From Amycolatopsis umgeniensis (GTDB lineage: Bacteria > Actinomycetota > Actinomycetes > Mycobacteriales > Pseudonocardiaceae): a stretch of 64,000 nt of DNA. The DNA is taken from positions 4,092,001 to 4,156,000 of the forward strand of contig NZ_JACHMX010000001.1 in the NCBI RefSeq assembly GCF_014205155.1, in the 5' to 3' direction. The position numbers and the translations under genes are program-made. Numbering within the stretch: the stretch's first letter is position 1; every line of letters starts with the position of its first letter. Below, in pieces: positions 28,535 through 37,721 of the stretch. The notes below the pieces were generated by a model. It was not told the origin of the DNA. It worked only from the letters and a program-made list of their open reading frames with translations, and did no database searches.

Positions 28535-28673
28535 CGGCGTACACCGGGTCCTGCCTGCTCGTGACACTCTCCGTTCACGAAGGCCCGCCCACGGTGTCAC
28601 CCGATGGTGTTGCGTGGGTCATATCCGTGTCGCAAGGTGACCAGGTCCCCAAACCTGACACGGAGGCAGCAAT

Positions 28674-29312
28674 ATGCCAACTGCGCTTGCTGTTCGTCGC
28701 TCCTTCACCGTTCTCGCCGTCTCGGCGATCGTCTCGGCCGGAGTCGTCGGCGTCGCCGAAGCGACACCCCCTGGCATCCCGTCGACCGCGACCGCCAAGA
28801 CCCAGCTCGCCTCGCTGACCGTCAAGCCGGACGGTTCGTCGAGCGGGTACAGCCGCGAGAAGTTCCCGCATTGGGCCGACCAGGGCAACAGCTGCAACAC
28901 CCGCGAGGTCGTGCTCAAGCGGGACGGCACGAACGTTCAGCAGGACGGCAGTTGCGCCGCGGTCTCCGGCAGCTGGTTCAGCCCGTACGACGACGCCACC
29001 TGGACCGCCGCGTCCGATGTGGACATCGATCACGTCGTGCCGCTCTCGGCCGCTTGGCGCACCGGGGCGTCTTCGTGGACCACCGCGCAGCGGCAGGCGT
29101 TCGCCAACGACCTCAGCGCGCCGCAGCTGATCGCCGTCACCGACAACGTCAACCAGGAGAAGGGTGACAAGTCGCCGGACGCCTGGAAGCCGCCGTCCAC
29201 CGGATATTGGTGCACCTACGCGAAGATGTGGACCACGGTGAAGGCCAAGTACAAGCTCAGCATCAAGTCGGCCGAGAAGACCGCGCTGACGGACATGCTC
29301 AACCGCTGCTGA
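28674..29312 (+). CDS. Secreted HNH-family endonuclease (DUF1524 type)
   Basis: This 212-residue protein has a Sec signal peptide (about residues 1-31, ending GVAEATP) and an HNH/GmrSD C-terminal-type nuclease domain. The metal and catalytic motif DIDHVVPLSAAW is followed by the Asn block LIAVTDNVNQEKGDKSPDAW. Cysteines in GNSCNTRE, DGSCAAV, YWCTY and LNRC may form disulfides outside the cell. Members act as extracellular nucleases for nutrient scavenging or competition. It is monocistronic: a palindrome follows its stop. Confidence 0.9.
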   Translation: MPTALAVRRSFTVLAVSAIVSAGVVGVAEATPPGIPSTATAKTQLASLTVKPDGSSSGYSREKFPHWADQGNSCNTREVVLKRDGTNVQQDGSCAAVSGSWFSPYDDATWTAASDVDIDHVVPLSAAWRTGASSWTTAQRQAFANDLSAPQLIAVTDNVNQEKGDKSPDAWKPPSTGYWCTYAKMWTTVKAKYKLSIKSAEKTALTDMLNRC

Positions 29313-29320
29313 CCAAGTCA

Positions 29321-29375
29321 GTACAGGAAGGCCCCCTTGCTTGCGCCTAGGTACAGGAAGGGGGCCTTCACGTAC
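29321..29375. repeat. Intergenic palindrome, family A (copy 2)
   Basis: Arm 29321-29338 (GTACAGGAAGGCCCCCTT) pairs with 29358-29375 at 16 of 18 positions, with a 19-base loop. It begins 8 bp after the stop of the HNH nuclease gene, a terminator position. The left arm motif GTACAGGAAG is repeated directly at 29351. It shares the GTAC..GAAGGCCCCCTT core with the palindrome at 26375. Confidence 0.7.
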
Positions 29376-29534
29376 TTTCGGGGCTGTCAAGCGGAATCGT
29401 GGGACGTTTCGCACGGTGAGAGCCGCGCTCACCATGTGGGCGGGCCTCAAGGTCGTGATTAGCGTGAATCGGGTCGGCGCAAGCAGCAGTGCAAATCCCC
29501 AGACCTGCGCCCCGTTCCCGCTGGAGGCCACCCG

Positions 29535-31142
29535 GTGTCCCGTACCGCCGTCACATCCCTGCTGGCCTTGTCCGCCCTCGTGCTCACCGCCTGCTCGTCC
29601 GCCGGTGGCTCGACGGGCGCCGATGCCGGGCCACCCCGACCCGGGGGCACGCTGCGCCTCGGGATCTCGTCGAGCCCGGACTGCGTCGACCCGCAGCAGG
29701 CCGGCACGAACGCGTCGCTCAACGTCGGCCGTCAACTGGTCGATTCGCTGACCGATCAGGATCCGTCCACCGGTGAGATCAGGCCTTGGCTGGCCGAGAA
29801 ATGGGAGAGCAACGCGGATTCGACCGCGTTCACCTTCCATCTGCGTGACGGCGCGACGTTCTCCGACAACACCCCTGTCGACGCCGCCGCCGTCAAGACG
29901 AGCTTCGACGCGGTCAAGGCCCTCGGCCCGAAAGCCACGCTCGGCTCCGGATACCTGGCCGTGTACAAGGGGACGACGGTCGTCGACCCGAAGACGGTCA
30001 AGATCGAGTTCTCCGTTCCCAGCGCCCAATTCCTGCAGGCCAGCTCGACGATGTCGCTCGGCATCCTCGCGCCCGCCGCGTACCGGAAGACTCCGGACGA
30101 GCGCTGCCAGGGCGTCGGCCTGATCGGTTCGGGCCCGTTCGTCTTCGAAAGCCTGAAGCAGAACCAGGAAATCGTCCTCGCCAAACGCAAGGGCTACGGC
30201 TGGGGCTCGTCGCTGTTCAAGCACCAGGGCGAGGCGTACCTCGACAAGATCGCCTACAAGATCGTGCCGGAACCCGGTGTCCGCACCGGAAGTCTCGCGT
30301 CCGCGCAGCTCGACGCCATCACCGACGTCCAGCCGGTCGACGAACCGCAGTTCACCGGCAACGGCTTCACCGAACCCACCCGCCCGAATCCCGGCATCGT
30401 GTTCAACCTGCAGGCCAACGTGACCAGGGGTGTGCTCACCGACGAGAAGGTCCGTCAGGCGGTGCTCAAGGGCATCAACCGGCCCGAGGTCACCAGCACC
30501 GTGTTGACGCCGAACTACAAGGCGGCCACCAGCATCCTCGGCTCCGCCACGCCGTTCCACGCCGATCTTTCCCCGCTGCTGGCCTACGATCCGGCCGGGG
30601 CGACGTCGCTGCTGGAGAGCTCGGGCTGGGTGCCCGGCCCGGACGGCATCCGCACGAAGAACGGCCAGCGGCTGACCGCGAAGGTCGTCTTCTCCCTGGT
30701 GTTCAACCAGAACAAGAGCGTGCTCGAACTCGTGCAGCAGCAGTTGCGCAAGATCGGCTTCGACCTCCAGATCGAACAGCGCACGACCGCCGAGAGCGTG
30801 CAGATCACGCAGAGCGGGAACTACGAGTACCTCTGGTACAACACCACCCGCGCCGATCCGGACATCCTGCGCAACCTGTTCTCCACCAAGGCGAACAACC
30901 GCAGCAAGCTCACCGCGGACAACCCCGTCGACGCACCGCTCGACGCGCAGTCGTCCACTGTGGACCCGGCGAAGCGGAAGCCGGCGGCCGAGGAGGCGCA
31001 GCGCGCGATCATCGAGCACGGCTACTCGGCGCCGGTGTTCGAGCTGACCCAGGTACTGGCGCACGGGCCGAACGCGCACGGCGTCGGCTTCGAAGCCTCG
31101 TCCCGGTTGCAGCTGTTCGACGCCTGGGTGTCCGGCTCGTGA
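29535..31142 (+). CDS. Dipeptide/nickel-type ABC transporter substrate-binding lipoprotein
   Basis: This 535-residue family 5 solute-binding protein has a lipoprotein signal (SLLALSALVLTAC, Cys20). The mature domain shows the family pattern: GGTLRLGISSSPDCVDPQ, LAEKWESNADSTAFTFHLRDG, VRQAVLKGINRPE. The GTG start has GGAGG about eight bases upstream. Family 5 proteins bind oligopeptides, nickel chelates, opines or other hydrophilic molecules. It opens a five-gene operon ending in a flavin monooxygenase, so the ligand may be oxidised after uptake. Confidence 0.93.
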   Translation: MSRTAVTSLLALSALVLTACSSAGGSTGADAGPPRPGGTLRLGISSSPDCVDPQQAGTNASLNVGRQLVDSLTDQDPSTGEIRPWLAEKWESNADSTAFTFHLRDGATFSDNTPVDAAAVKTSFDAVKALGPKATLGSGYLAVYKGTTVVDPKTVKIEFSVPSAQFLQASSTMSLGILAPAAYRKTPDERCQGVGLIGSGPFVFESLKQNQEIVLAKRKGYGWGSSLFKHQGEAYLDKIAYKIVPEPGVRTGSLASAQLDAITDVQPVDEPQFTGNGFTEPTRPNPGIVFNLQANVTRGVLTDEKVRQAVLKGINRPEVTSTVLTPNYKAATSILGSATPFHADLSPLLAYDPAGATSLLESSGWVPGPDGIRTKNGQRLTAKVVFSLVFNQNKSVLELVQQQLRKIGFDLQIEQRTTAESVQITQSGNYEYLWYNTTRADPDILRNLFSTKANNRSKLTADNPVDAPLDAQSSTVDPAKRKPAAEEAQRAIIEHGYSAPVFELTQVLAHGPNAHGVGFEASSRLQLFDAWVSGS

Positions 31143-32089
31143 CGCGGTATCTGCTCCGGCGGATCCTGCAGGCCGTCTTCGTCCTCTGGGCGGCGTTCAC
31201 CGTGTCCTTCGTGATCCTCTACCTCCTGCCGGGCGACGCGATCAGCGCGAAGCTCGGCGGGGGTGAGGCCGGGCTTTCGGTGACGCCGGAGCAACTGGCC
31301 GCCGCGAAGGCGGAGTACGGCCTCGACGACCCGCTGCCGGTGCAGTACGGGAAACGGCTGATCGCCGCGCTGCAGGGCGACTTCGGCCGCTCGATCGCCA
31401 CCGGGGACGACGCCACGGACATGGTCGTCTCCGCCCTGCCGCCGACGCTCGCGGTCACCGGACTGGCCCTGGTGCTCGCGATCCTGTTCGGCGGCGGGGT
31501 CGCGATCGCCGGGACCCTCACCCGGCATCGCTGGCTGGGCAACGCCTTGCTCGCGTTGCCGCCGCTGGGGATCTCGCTGCCGCCGTTCTGGGTCGGGCTG
31601 CTGCTCATCCAGTTCTTCTCCTTCCAGCTCAGGCTCGTACCCGCGCTGGGGTCGAACGGCTTCGAGTCGCTGATCCTGCCCGCGATCACGCTCGCCATCC
31701 CGACCGGCGCGATCATCGGGCAGGTGCTGGCGAAGAGCCTCCGCACGCAACTCGCCGAGCCCTACACCGAGATCGCGCTGGCGAAAGGGGCGAGCCGCTC
31801 GAGAGTCCATTTCGGACACATCCTGCGCAACGCGGCGGTGCCGACGCTGACCATCGCCGGGGTGGTCGCGGGGAACCTGATCGCGGGTTCGGTGATCACC
31901 GAGACGGTGTTCTCCCGCGACGGCCTCGGGCGGGTGACGTCGTCGGCGGTCACCGCGCAGGACATCCCGGTGGTGCAGGCGGTGATCGTGCTCGCCGCGC
32001 TGGTGTTCGTGGTCATCAACCTGCTCGTCGACCTCGTCTATCCCCTGCTCGACCCGCGGATCCGACACCGGGAGACGGCCGATGCCTGA
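31139..32089 (+). CDS. Dipeptide-type ABC transporter permease (DppB type)
   Basis: This 316-residue membrane protein has about six helices. The N-terminal TRYLLRRILQAVFVLWAAFTV is the hallmark of DppB/OppB permeases. The EAA loop reads EIALAKGASRSRVHFGHILRNA. It begins with GTG and overlaps the binding-protein stop by 4 bp. It should pair with the permease at 32082 to form the channel. Confidence 0.93.
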   Translation: MTRYLLRRILQAVFVLWAAFTVSFVILYLLPGDAISAKLGGGEAGLSVTPEQLAAAKAEYGLDDPLPVQYGKRLIAALQGDFGRSIATGDDATDMVVSALPPTLAVTGLALVLAILFGGGVAIAGTLTRHRWLGNALLALPPLGISLPPFWVGLLLIQFFSFQLRLVPALGSNGFESLILPAITLAIPTGAIIGQVLAKSLRTQLAEPYTEIALAKGASRSRVHFGHILRNAAVPTLTIAGVVAGNLIAGSVITETVFSRDGLGRVTSSAVTAQDIPVVQAVIVLAALVFVVINLLVDLVYPLLDPRIRHRETADA

Positions 32090-32894
32090 CGTTCTCGTCC
32101 GTGCCCGGCGGCCCGGCCTGGTGATCGCGGCCGCGGTCCTCGCCTTCGCGCTGCTCGCCGCCGTCATCCCGCAGCTGTTCACCGGGCAGGACCCGCTCGC
32201 CGGTGTCCCCGCCGAGAAGATGCAAGGCCCTTCTCTCGCGCATCTCTTCGGCACCGACGAAACCGGGCGGGACATCTTCGCCCGCGTGGTGCACGGCGCC
32301 GCGCTTTCCTTGCAGGCGACCGTGATCGCCGTGCTCGTCGCGCTCGTCGCCGGTTCCGCGCTCGGCCTGCTCGCCGGTTTCCGGGGCGGTGCCCTCGATT
32401 CGGCGATCATGCGCTGCGTCGACGTGCTGCTGGCGATCCCGTCGATCCTGCTTTCGCTCGCGCTGGTCACCGCGCTCGGCTTCGGCACGACCAACATCGC
32501 GATCGCGGTCGGTGTCGCGAATCTCGCGCAGTTCGCCCGGCTGATGCGCGCCGAAGTGCTGCGCGTCCGCAGCGGCGTGTTCGTCGAGGCCGCTCGCGCG
32601 GGAGGGGTGCGGTGGACCGGCGTGCTCGGCAGGCACGTGCTGCCCAACGCGCTCGGCCCGGTGCTCGCGCTGGCGACGCTCACCTTCGGTACGGCGGTAC
32701 TGGAGGTGTCCGCGCTGAGCTTCCTCGGCTACGGCGCCACCCCGCCGACCCCGGAGTGGGGCTCGCTCGTGGCGGGCGGCCGCGGCTTCCTCGCCACCGC
32801 CTGGTGGATGACGACCTTCCCCGGACTCACCGTCGCGGCCGTGGTGCTGTCCGCGAACCGGCTGTCCCGAGCGATCGAAGGAGACGAGCGGTGA
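32082..32894 (+). CDS. Dipeptide-type ABC transporter permease (DppC type)
   Basis: This 270-residue membrane protein carries the DppC segments HLFGTDETGRDIFARVVHGA and the EAA loop VEAARAGGVRWTGVLGRHVLPNA. The typical GATPPTPEWGSLVA block near the C-terminus is intact. It overlaps the upstream permease by 8 bp and the dual ATPase by 4 bp. Confidence 0.93.
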   Translation: MPDVLVRARRPGLVIAAAVLAFALLAAVIPQLFTGQDPLAGVPAEKMQGPSLAHLFGTDETGRDIFARVVHGAALSLQATVIAVLVALVAGSALGLLAGFRGGALDSAIMRCVDVLLAIPSILLSLALVTALGFGTTNIAIAVGVANLAQFARLMRAEVLRVRSGVFVEAARAGGVRWTGVLGRHVLPNALGPVLALATLTFGTAVLEVSALSFLGYGATPPTPEWGSLVAGGRGFLATAWWMTTFPGLTVAAVVLSANRLSRAIEGDER

Positions 32895-34468
32895 GCGAAC
32901 TGCTGACCATCCGCGATCTCGCGGTTTCGTACCGGAACGTGCCCGCGGTGGACGGCGTCAGCCTGTCGGTCCACAAAGGACAGATTGTCGCCGTCGTGGG
33001 CGAGTCCGGCTCCGGCAAGAGCACGACGGCGCACGCGGCGATCGGGCTGCTGCCGCGCGGCGGCCGGATCGAACGCGGCGAGATCACCTTCGACGGCCGG
33101 GAGCTCACCAAGCTCTCGGACCGCGCTTGGCGATCCGTGCGCGGTCGCGAGATCGCCCTGGTGCCCCAGGATCCGACGGTTTCGCTCAACCCCGTGCACC
33201 GCGTCGGCGATCAGGTCGCCGAGGTGCTGCTGATCCACGGCTTGGCGGACAAGCGCAACGCCGGCGCGGAAGCGGTCGAGTTGCTGCGCAGGGCCGGGAT
33301 CAGCGATCCGGAGGCGCGGGCACGGCAGTATCCGCACGAGTTGTCCGGCGGACTGCGTCAGCGCGCGCTGATCGCCTCCGCGCTGGCCGGGCGGCCGAAA
33401 CTCATCATCGCCGACGAACCGACCAGCGCGCTCGACGTCACCGTGCAGCGGCAGATCCTGGACCATCTCGAAGAACTCGCCGCGGAAGCGGGCACCGCCG
33501 TCCTGCTGATCACCCACGACCTCGGTGTCGCCTCCGACAGGGCGTCGCGGATCGTCGTGCTGTCCCAGGGAAACGTCGTCGAGGAGGGGACGACCGGCGA
33601 GATCCTTTCCGCGCCGTCGCAGAGGTACACCCGGGATCTGCTCGCCGCCGCGCCCAGTCTTTCCGACACCCCGCTGCGGGAACCGAAACCGCCGTCGTCC
33701 GACATCCTGGTTTCGGTCCGCGACCTCGGCAAGAGCTTCGGCGCGATCCGGGCCGTCGACGGCGTTTCGTTCGACATCGCCCGAGGTCGGACGCTCGCGC
33801 TGGTCGGCGAATCCGGTTCGGGCAAGTCGACCACGGCGCGGATGATCCTCCGCTTGGAGACTCCGTCCGACGGCGTCGTCGAGTTCGACGGGCAGGACAT
33901 CACCGCGCTGCGCGGCGAAGAGCTGCGACGACTTCGGCGCAGGTTCCAGCTGGTGTACCAGAACCCGTACGCCTCGCTGAATCCGAAGTTCAGCATCGAG
34001 GACGTCGTCTCCGAGCCCCTGCGGGCGTTCGGGGTCGGCACGAAGGCGGAACGCCGGGCGCGCGCGGCGGAACTGGTCGAACAGGTCGCCTTGCCGTCGT
34101 CGGTGCTGAACCGCAAACCCGCCGAACTGTCCGGCGGGCAACGGCAACGCGCGGCCATCGCGCGGGCACTCGCCCTGCGCCCGGAGCTGATCGTCGCCGA
34201 CGAACCCGTTTCGGCACTGGACGTTTCGGTGCAGGCGCAGATACTGCGGCTGCTCGCCGACCTGCAGGACGAACTCGGGCTGACCTACCTGTTCATCTCG
34301 CACGACCTCGCGGTGGTGCGCCAGATCGCGGACACCGTCGGCGTGCTGCGCGGCGGCGAACTCCTCGAACTCGGCCCCGCTCAGGACGTCCTCGACCGGC
34401 CGAGCGCGGACTACACCCGGGAGCTGCTGGCCGCGATCCCGGGCCGGAAACCCCTGGAGGCACGATGA
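32891..34468 (+). CDS. ABC transporter fused dual ATP-binding protein (DppD-DppF type)
   Basis: This 525-residue protein contains two complete ABC ATPase domains in tandem. The first has Walker A GESGSGKST at 37-45 and a signature LSGGLRQR near 150. The second has GESGSGKST near 306-314 and LSGGQRQR near 412. The two signature motifs differ at one conserved position (L against Q), so the two sites may be unequal. The start GTG at 32891 overlaps the permease stop. This fused form replaces the separate DppD and DppF subunits and should complete the importer. Confidence 0.93.
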   Translation: MSELLTIRDLAVSYRNVPAVDGVSLSVHKGQIVAVVGESGSGKSTTAHAAIGLLPRGGRIERGEITFDGRELTKLSDRAWRSVRGREIALVPQDPTVSLNPVHRVGDQVAEVLLIHGLADKRNAGAEAVELLRRAGISDPEARARQYPHELSGGLRQRALIASALAGRPKLIIADEPTSALDVTVQRQILDHLEELAAEAGTAVLLITHDLGVASDRASRIVVLSQGNVVEEGTTGEILSAPSQRYTRDLLAAAPSLSDTPLREPKPPSSDILVSVRDLGKSFGAIRAVDGVSFDIARGRTLALVGESGSGKSTTARMILRLETPSDGVVEFDGQDITALRGEELRRLRRRFQLVYQNPYASLNPKFSIEDVVSEPLRAFGVGTKAERRARAAELVEQVALPSSVLNRKPAELSGGQRQRAAIARALALRPELIVADEPVSALDVSVQAQILRLLADLQDELGLTYLFISHDLAVVRQIADTVGVLRGGELLELGPAQDVLDRPSADYTRELLAAIPGRKPLEAR

Positions 34469-35502
34469 AGTTCGGGCTCTTTTCCCTCGTCGCGAACCAT
34501 CCCGACCCGCTGACCGGCGTGACGCCGACCCAGCACGAACGCCTGCGCCGGGTCATCGACGAAGCGATTTCCGCCGAAGAACTCGGGTTCGACGCGTACG
34601 GTGTCGGCGAACGGCACGGCGAACCGTTCCTTTCCTCGGCGCCGCCGGTGATCCTGGCCGCGGTGGCCGAGCGCACCGCACGCGTCCGGCTGCTGACGAC
34701 GCTGACCGTGATCAGCGTGCTGGATCCGGTCCGCGTCGCCGAGGACTACGCGACGCTGGACCAGCTTTCCGGCGGCCGGCTGGAACTCATGATCGGGAAA
34801 GGCAACGATCCCCGGCATTTCCCGCTGTTCGGGCTCGAGGAGGAACGGCAGTGGGAGTACCAGTCGGAGAAGTTCGCCCTGCTGCGCCGCCTCTTCCTGG
34901 AGGAGGGGGTGAACTGGGAGGGTGAATTCCGCGCGCCCCTGGCGGACGTCACGACCCGGCCCCGCCCGTTCCACCCGCGGCCGAGGATCTGGCACGGGAG
35001 TGCTTCGAGCACCGAGTCGACCGAACTGGCGGCGAAGTTCGGCGACCCGCTGTTCACGGCGAACGGCTTCCACCCCAAGAAGAAGTACGCCGATCTGATC
35101 GATCACTACCGGCGACGGTGGGTGGAGTACGGCCACGACCCCGCGGACGCGCTCGTCGGTTCGGGCGCGGGCGGGCTGTACGTCGCCAAGACCTCCCAAG
35201 CGGCGCTGGACGGCTACCGGCCGTACTTCGAAGCGTTGCTGCAGACGCCCGCGTACCAGCACAACAAGTCGGAGTTCACCACGCTGGAGGACAAGATCGC
35301 CCACGGCTCGGCGCTGGTCGGAAGCCCGGAACAGGTGATCGACAAGATCGGCGACTACCACGCTTCCTTCGGGCACGAGGTACAAGCGGTCTCTGTCGAC
35401 GGCCTGACGTCGGAGGAGGGACGGGACGTCCTGGAGCTCTTCGCCTCCGACGTCATCCCGATCGTGCGGAAGGAACTGCCCTCCCGGGTCTGGGAGAGCT
35501 GA
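34465..35502 (+). CDS. LLM-class flavin-dependent oxidoreductase in the ABC transporter operon
   Basis: This 345-residue TIM-barrel protein starts MKFGLFSLVANHPDP and belongs to the FMN/F420 luciferase-like superfamily. Motifs include LGFDAYGVGERHGEPF, TLDQLSGGRLELMIGKGN and a C-terminal GSPEQVIDKIGDYHASFG. Its ATG overlaps the ATPase stop by 4 bp, so the enzyme is translated with the importer. That coupling argues that it acts on the imported compound, probably as a monooxygenase with reduced flavin. The substrate is unknown. Confidence 0.88.
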   Translation: MKFGLFSLVANHPDPLTGVTPTQHERLRRVIDEAISAEELGFDAYGVGERHGEPFLSSAPPVILAAVAERTARVRLLTTLTVISVLDPVRVAEDYATLDQLSGGRLELMIGKGNDPRHFPLFGLEEERQWEYQSEKFALLRRLFLEEGVNWEGEFRAPLADVTTRPRPFHPRPRIWHGSASSTESTELAAKFGDPLFTANGFHPKKKYADLIDHYRRRWVEYGHDPADALVGSGAGGLYVAKTSQAALDGYRPYFEALLQTPAYQHNKSEFTTLEDKIAHGSALVGSPEQVIDKIGDYHASFGHEVQAVSVDGLTSEEGRDVLELFASDVIPIVRKELPSRVWES

Positions 35503-35547
35503 CGGGCACTCGCGTGCTCAGACGGCGAACTTCGTGAACGTCGCCCG

Positions 35548-35696
35548 ATCACGCGAGATCCGTCTCCAATCACGCGAGATCCGTCTCCAATCACGCGTGA
35601 ACGCCCATCCCGCCGAACACGACATCCTTGCCCGCCCCTGTTCGCCGCGACGGAAGGCGTGACTCGCGTGATCAGACACGTGACTCGCGTGATTGG
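35548..35696. repeat. Short tandem and inverted repeats, family B (locus 1)
   Basis: A 21-bp unit (ATCACGCGAGATCCGTCTCC+A) occurs twice perfectly at 35548-35568 and 35569-35589, with a third partial copy at 35590. Inverted forms (GACTCGCGTGATCA, GTGACTCGCGTGATT) lie at 35660-35693. The right part runs into the 3' end of the FAD/NAD(P)-binding gene and supplies its last codons. A related array is at 59235-59437. Confidence 0.8.
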
Positions 35697-37597
35697 GCGG
35701 CGAACTCGCTCGCCAGCCGCAGGATCTCGCGCGCGACGATGTCGTTCTGCCGGAAGGGAAGCGCGTTGGTCCTCGGCCGCGTGAACGCCCCGGCCGACCG
35801 CGCGGACGTATGCGGGCCGAGCGCGAAGCGGCGCGGGTGCGGGCGACCCTCGCGGTCGAGCATCCGGCCATCGGAAACGCGGGTGTGGATCCGGCCGGCG
35901 AGCAGCCTGTCGCCGGTGACCGTGTCGAGCACCGCTTCCTCACCGAGAGCGCCGCTGTCGCGCAACTGTCGCAAAAGGACATCCGACGCACGTTCGATAC
36001 TCGGCTCCGGCAACCTCGCCTCGACGAGTGTCCGAGCCTCTGTCTCCCCTGGGAAACTCGCGCCGGACGCGACGAACGTTCGCCGCTCCTCATCGGATTT
36101 CACCCGCATTTCGGCGCCCAAGAAGGAGACGAGCCCGGCTTCCTGGAGTGCGAGCAGTTCCTCGAGCCGTCGCGGAGGCGGCCCGCTGGCGAAGTACGAG
36201 AAGAAGCCCAGAAACCATCCGTCCAATTCGGACAGTTGAGACGCCGCGTCGAGCCGTCCGGTCTGCACCAGCGCGGGGATCTGGCCCAACACGGACAGCA
36301 GCGCCATGAACGCGCCGAGATCCGCGCTGTACTCCGCGTCCGCCCGGCGCCCCAGATCCGCTTCGATGTACTCGCGCAGCTCCTTGCCGAACTCCTCGGC
36401 GGTGCCGAACTTCGAACCCGCCATCGGCCGGTCGAGCCGGTCGAGATCGAGCCGGTCGTCCGGCGCCGGGACCGCCCGCGCCACCAACGCGTCGAGCTCG
36501 CCGGGCGCCGCGTCCGCGAAAGCGTCGGCGAAGACGGCGAAGTCCATGCGCACCCTTTCGGGATGGGCGGTGAACAGCTCGCTGTAGTACGCCCAGGCGA
36601 GTTCCTTCGAGATCAGCGGCCAGACGTCGCGGCGGAAGTCGATCCGGCCGGGCACGGCGCAAAGCTTTTCGATGGCGTACGAGTCGAAGAATCTGGGCAG
36701 CTGCAACGGCTTCCCGCCGAGCCGGTAGCCGATCTTCGCGTGATACGGCACCCCTCGCCGCGACCCGATGTGCAGTACGGGCTCGGCGCCGCTGGGGTGA
36801 TACTTCAACCCGCCGCACGCCTGCTCTTCGAAGCGGCCGCCGCGACCCTCGGTCAGCAGCAGCATCAAGTCGACGAACGCGAGGCCGAAGCCGCGTACCA
36901 GCACGGTTTCCCCGGCTCCGATCGCCGAATAGTCGACGTCGGCGGTGTAGCCGGCCGGGTAGTACGCGAGGTCGTGACGTGCGGCGAATTCCGCGAGCTC
37001 GGTCTCGCGTGCGTCCGGCTCGGCGTCCAGATGCCCGACGGTGAACAGGACCGCGTCCACCTTCAGCGGATCCGGCCGGTCTTCCAGCCACAGCGACTGC
37101 GGCTCACCGTCTTCGAGCCGCACCGCGCGGGTCCGGTGCTCGACGACCTCGATCCCGTCGGGGAGCTCGGAGCACACCTTGCGGTGGAACCAGGCGAGGT
37201 ACGCGCTCTGCAACCGTCGCGTCGGGAAGTGATCGCTTTGCAGCGCGTCGAGTTCGGCGCGCAGACTGTCGTCGACCTCGGCGTCGAGGGTGCCCGCGCG
37301 GACCTGCCGGGCCCACTCGATCAGCGAAGGCCCGGGGCGGACCGGACCGTCGATCTTCACGGTGTCGTCGGTGAAGACCGTGACGTCCTCGGGCATGGAG
37401 TTCATCCGCAGCAACGGCGACTGCTCGTATCGCCAGACCCGCCCCGCCCCGGCGGGAAAGGGATCGACGAGATGCACCACCAGCCGCCGCCCGCCGAGCA
37501 ACTCGGCGGCGTTCGCGCCGAGCCGTTCGAGCACGCCCACCCCGCGCGGACCGGCGCCGACCACCGCGAGCACGTAGGGAGGCTCTGGGGTACTCAC
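35672..37597 (-). CDS. FAD/NAD(P)-binding protein, large flavoprotein
   Basis: This 641-residue protein has an N-terminal dinucleotide fold (VVGAGPRGVG, residues 12-21) and matches the FAD-NAD(P)-binding family of large proteins that resemble N-hydroxylating monooxygenases. The middle holds a second Rossmann-like segment (GETVLVRGFGLAFVDLMLLL). It is divergent from the alkanesulfonate-type monooxygenase at 37722 and convergent with the ABC-LLM operon. The final residues QSRESRV and the stop codon are encoded by the repeat array at 35672-35696, so the C-terminus may have been altered by repeat insertion. Substrate unknown. Confidence 0.85.
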   Translation of the reverse strand: MSTPEPPYVLAVVGAGPRGVGVLERLGANAAELLGGRRLVVHLVDPFPAGAGRVWRYEQSPLLRMNSMPEDVTVFTDDTVKIDGPVRPGPSLIEWARQVRAGTLDAEVDDSLRAELDALQSDHFPTRRLQSAYLAWFHRKVCSELPDGIEVVEHRTRAVRLEDGEPQSLWLEDRPDPLKVDAVLFTVGHLDAEPDARETELAEFAARHDLAYYPAGYTADVDYSAIGAGETVLVRGFGLAFVDLMLLLTEGRGGRFEEQACGGLKYHPSGAEPVLHIGSRRGVPYHAKIGYRLGGKPLQLPRFFDSYAIEKLCAVPGRIDFRRDVWPLISKELAWAYYSELFTAHPERVRMDFAVFADAFADAAPGELDALVARAVPAPDDRLDLDRLDRPMAGSKFGTAEEFGKELREYIEADLGRRADAEYSADLGAFMALLSVLGQIPALVQTGRLDAASQLSELDGWFLGFFSYFASGPPPRRLEELLALQEAGLVSFLGAEMRVKSDEERRTFVASGASFPGETEARTLVEARLPEPSIERASDVLLRQLRDSGALGEEAVLDTVTGDRLLAGRIHTRVSDGRMLDREGRPHPRRFALGPHTSARSAGAFTRPRTNALPFRQNDIVAREILRLASEFAAQSRESRV

Positions 37598-37721
37598 CAG
37601 GCCGAAGCTACGCCGGGATTCCGGGCCGCGTGCGGGTTCTCAAGGAGCGGAACTCGTTGCCACACCCCGGAATCGGCGCGTACTCGTCGTGCAGGGGGAA
37701 CTTGGACGAGAGGGACGGACG

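Noticed and set aside
29380..29534. Possible tRNA between the nuclease and ABC operon
   Set aside because: No TTCRANNC arm or 3' acceptor pairing was found.
35548..35600. Tandem 21-bp repeats as a CRISPR or plasmid iteron
   Set aside because: Only two and a partial copies, no spacers, no replication gene nearby; they fit the family B repeats.
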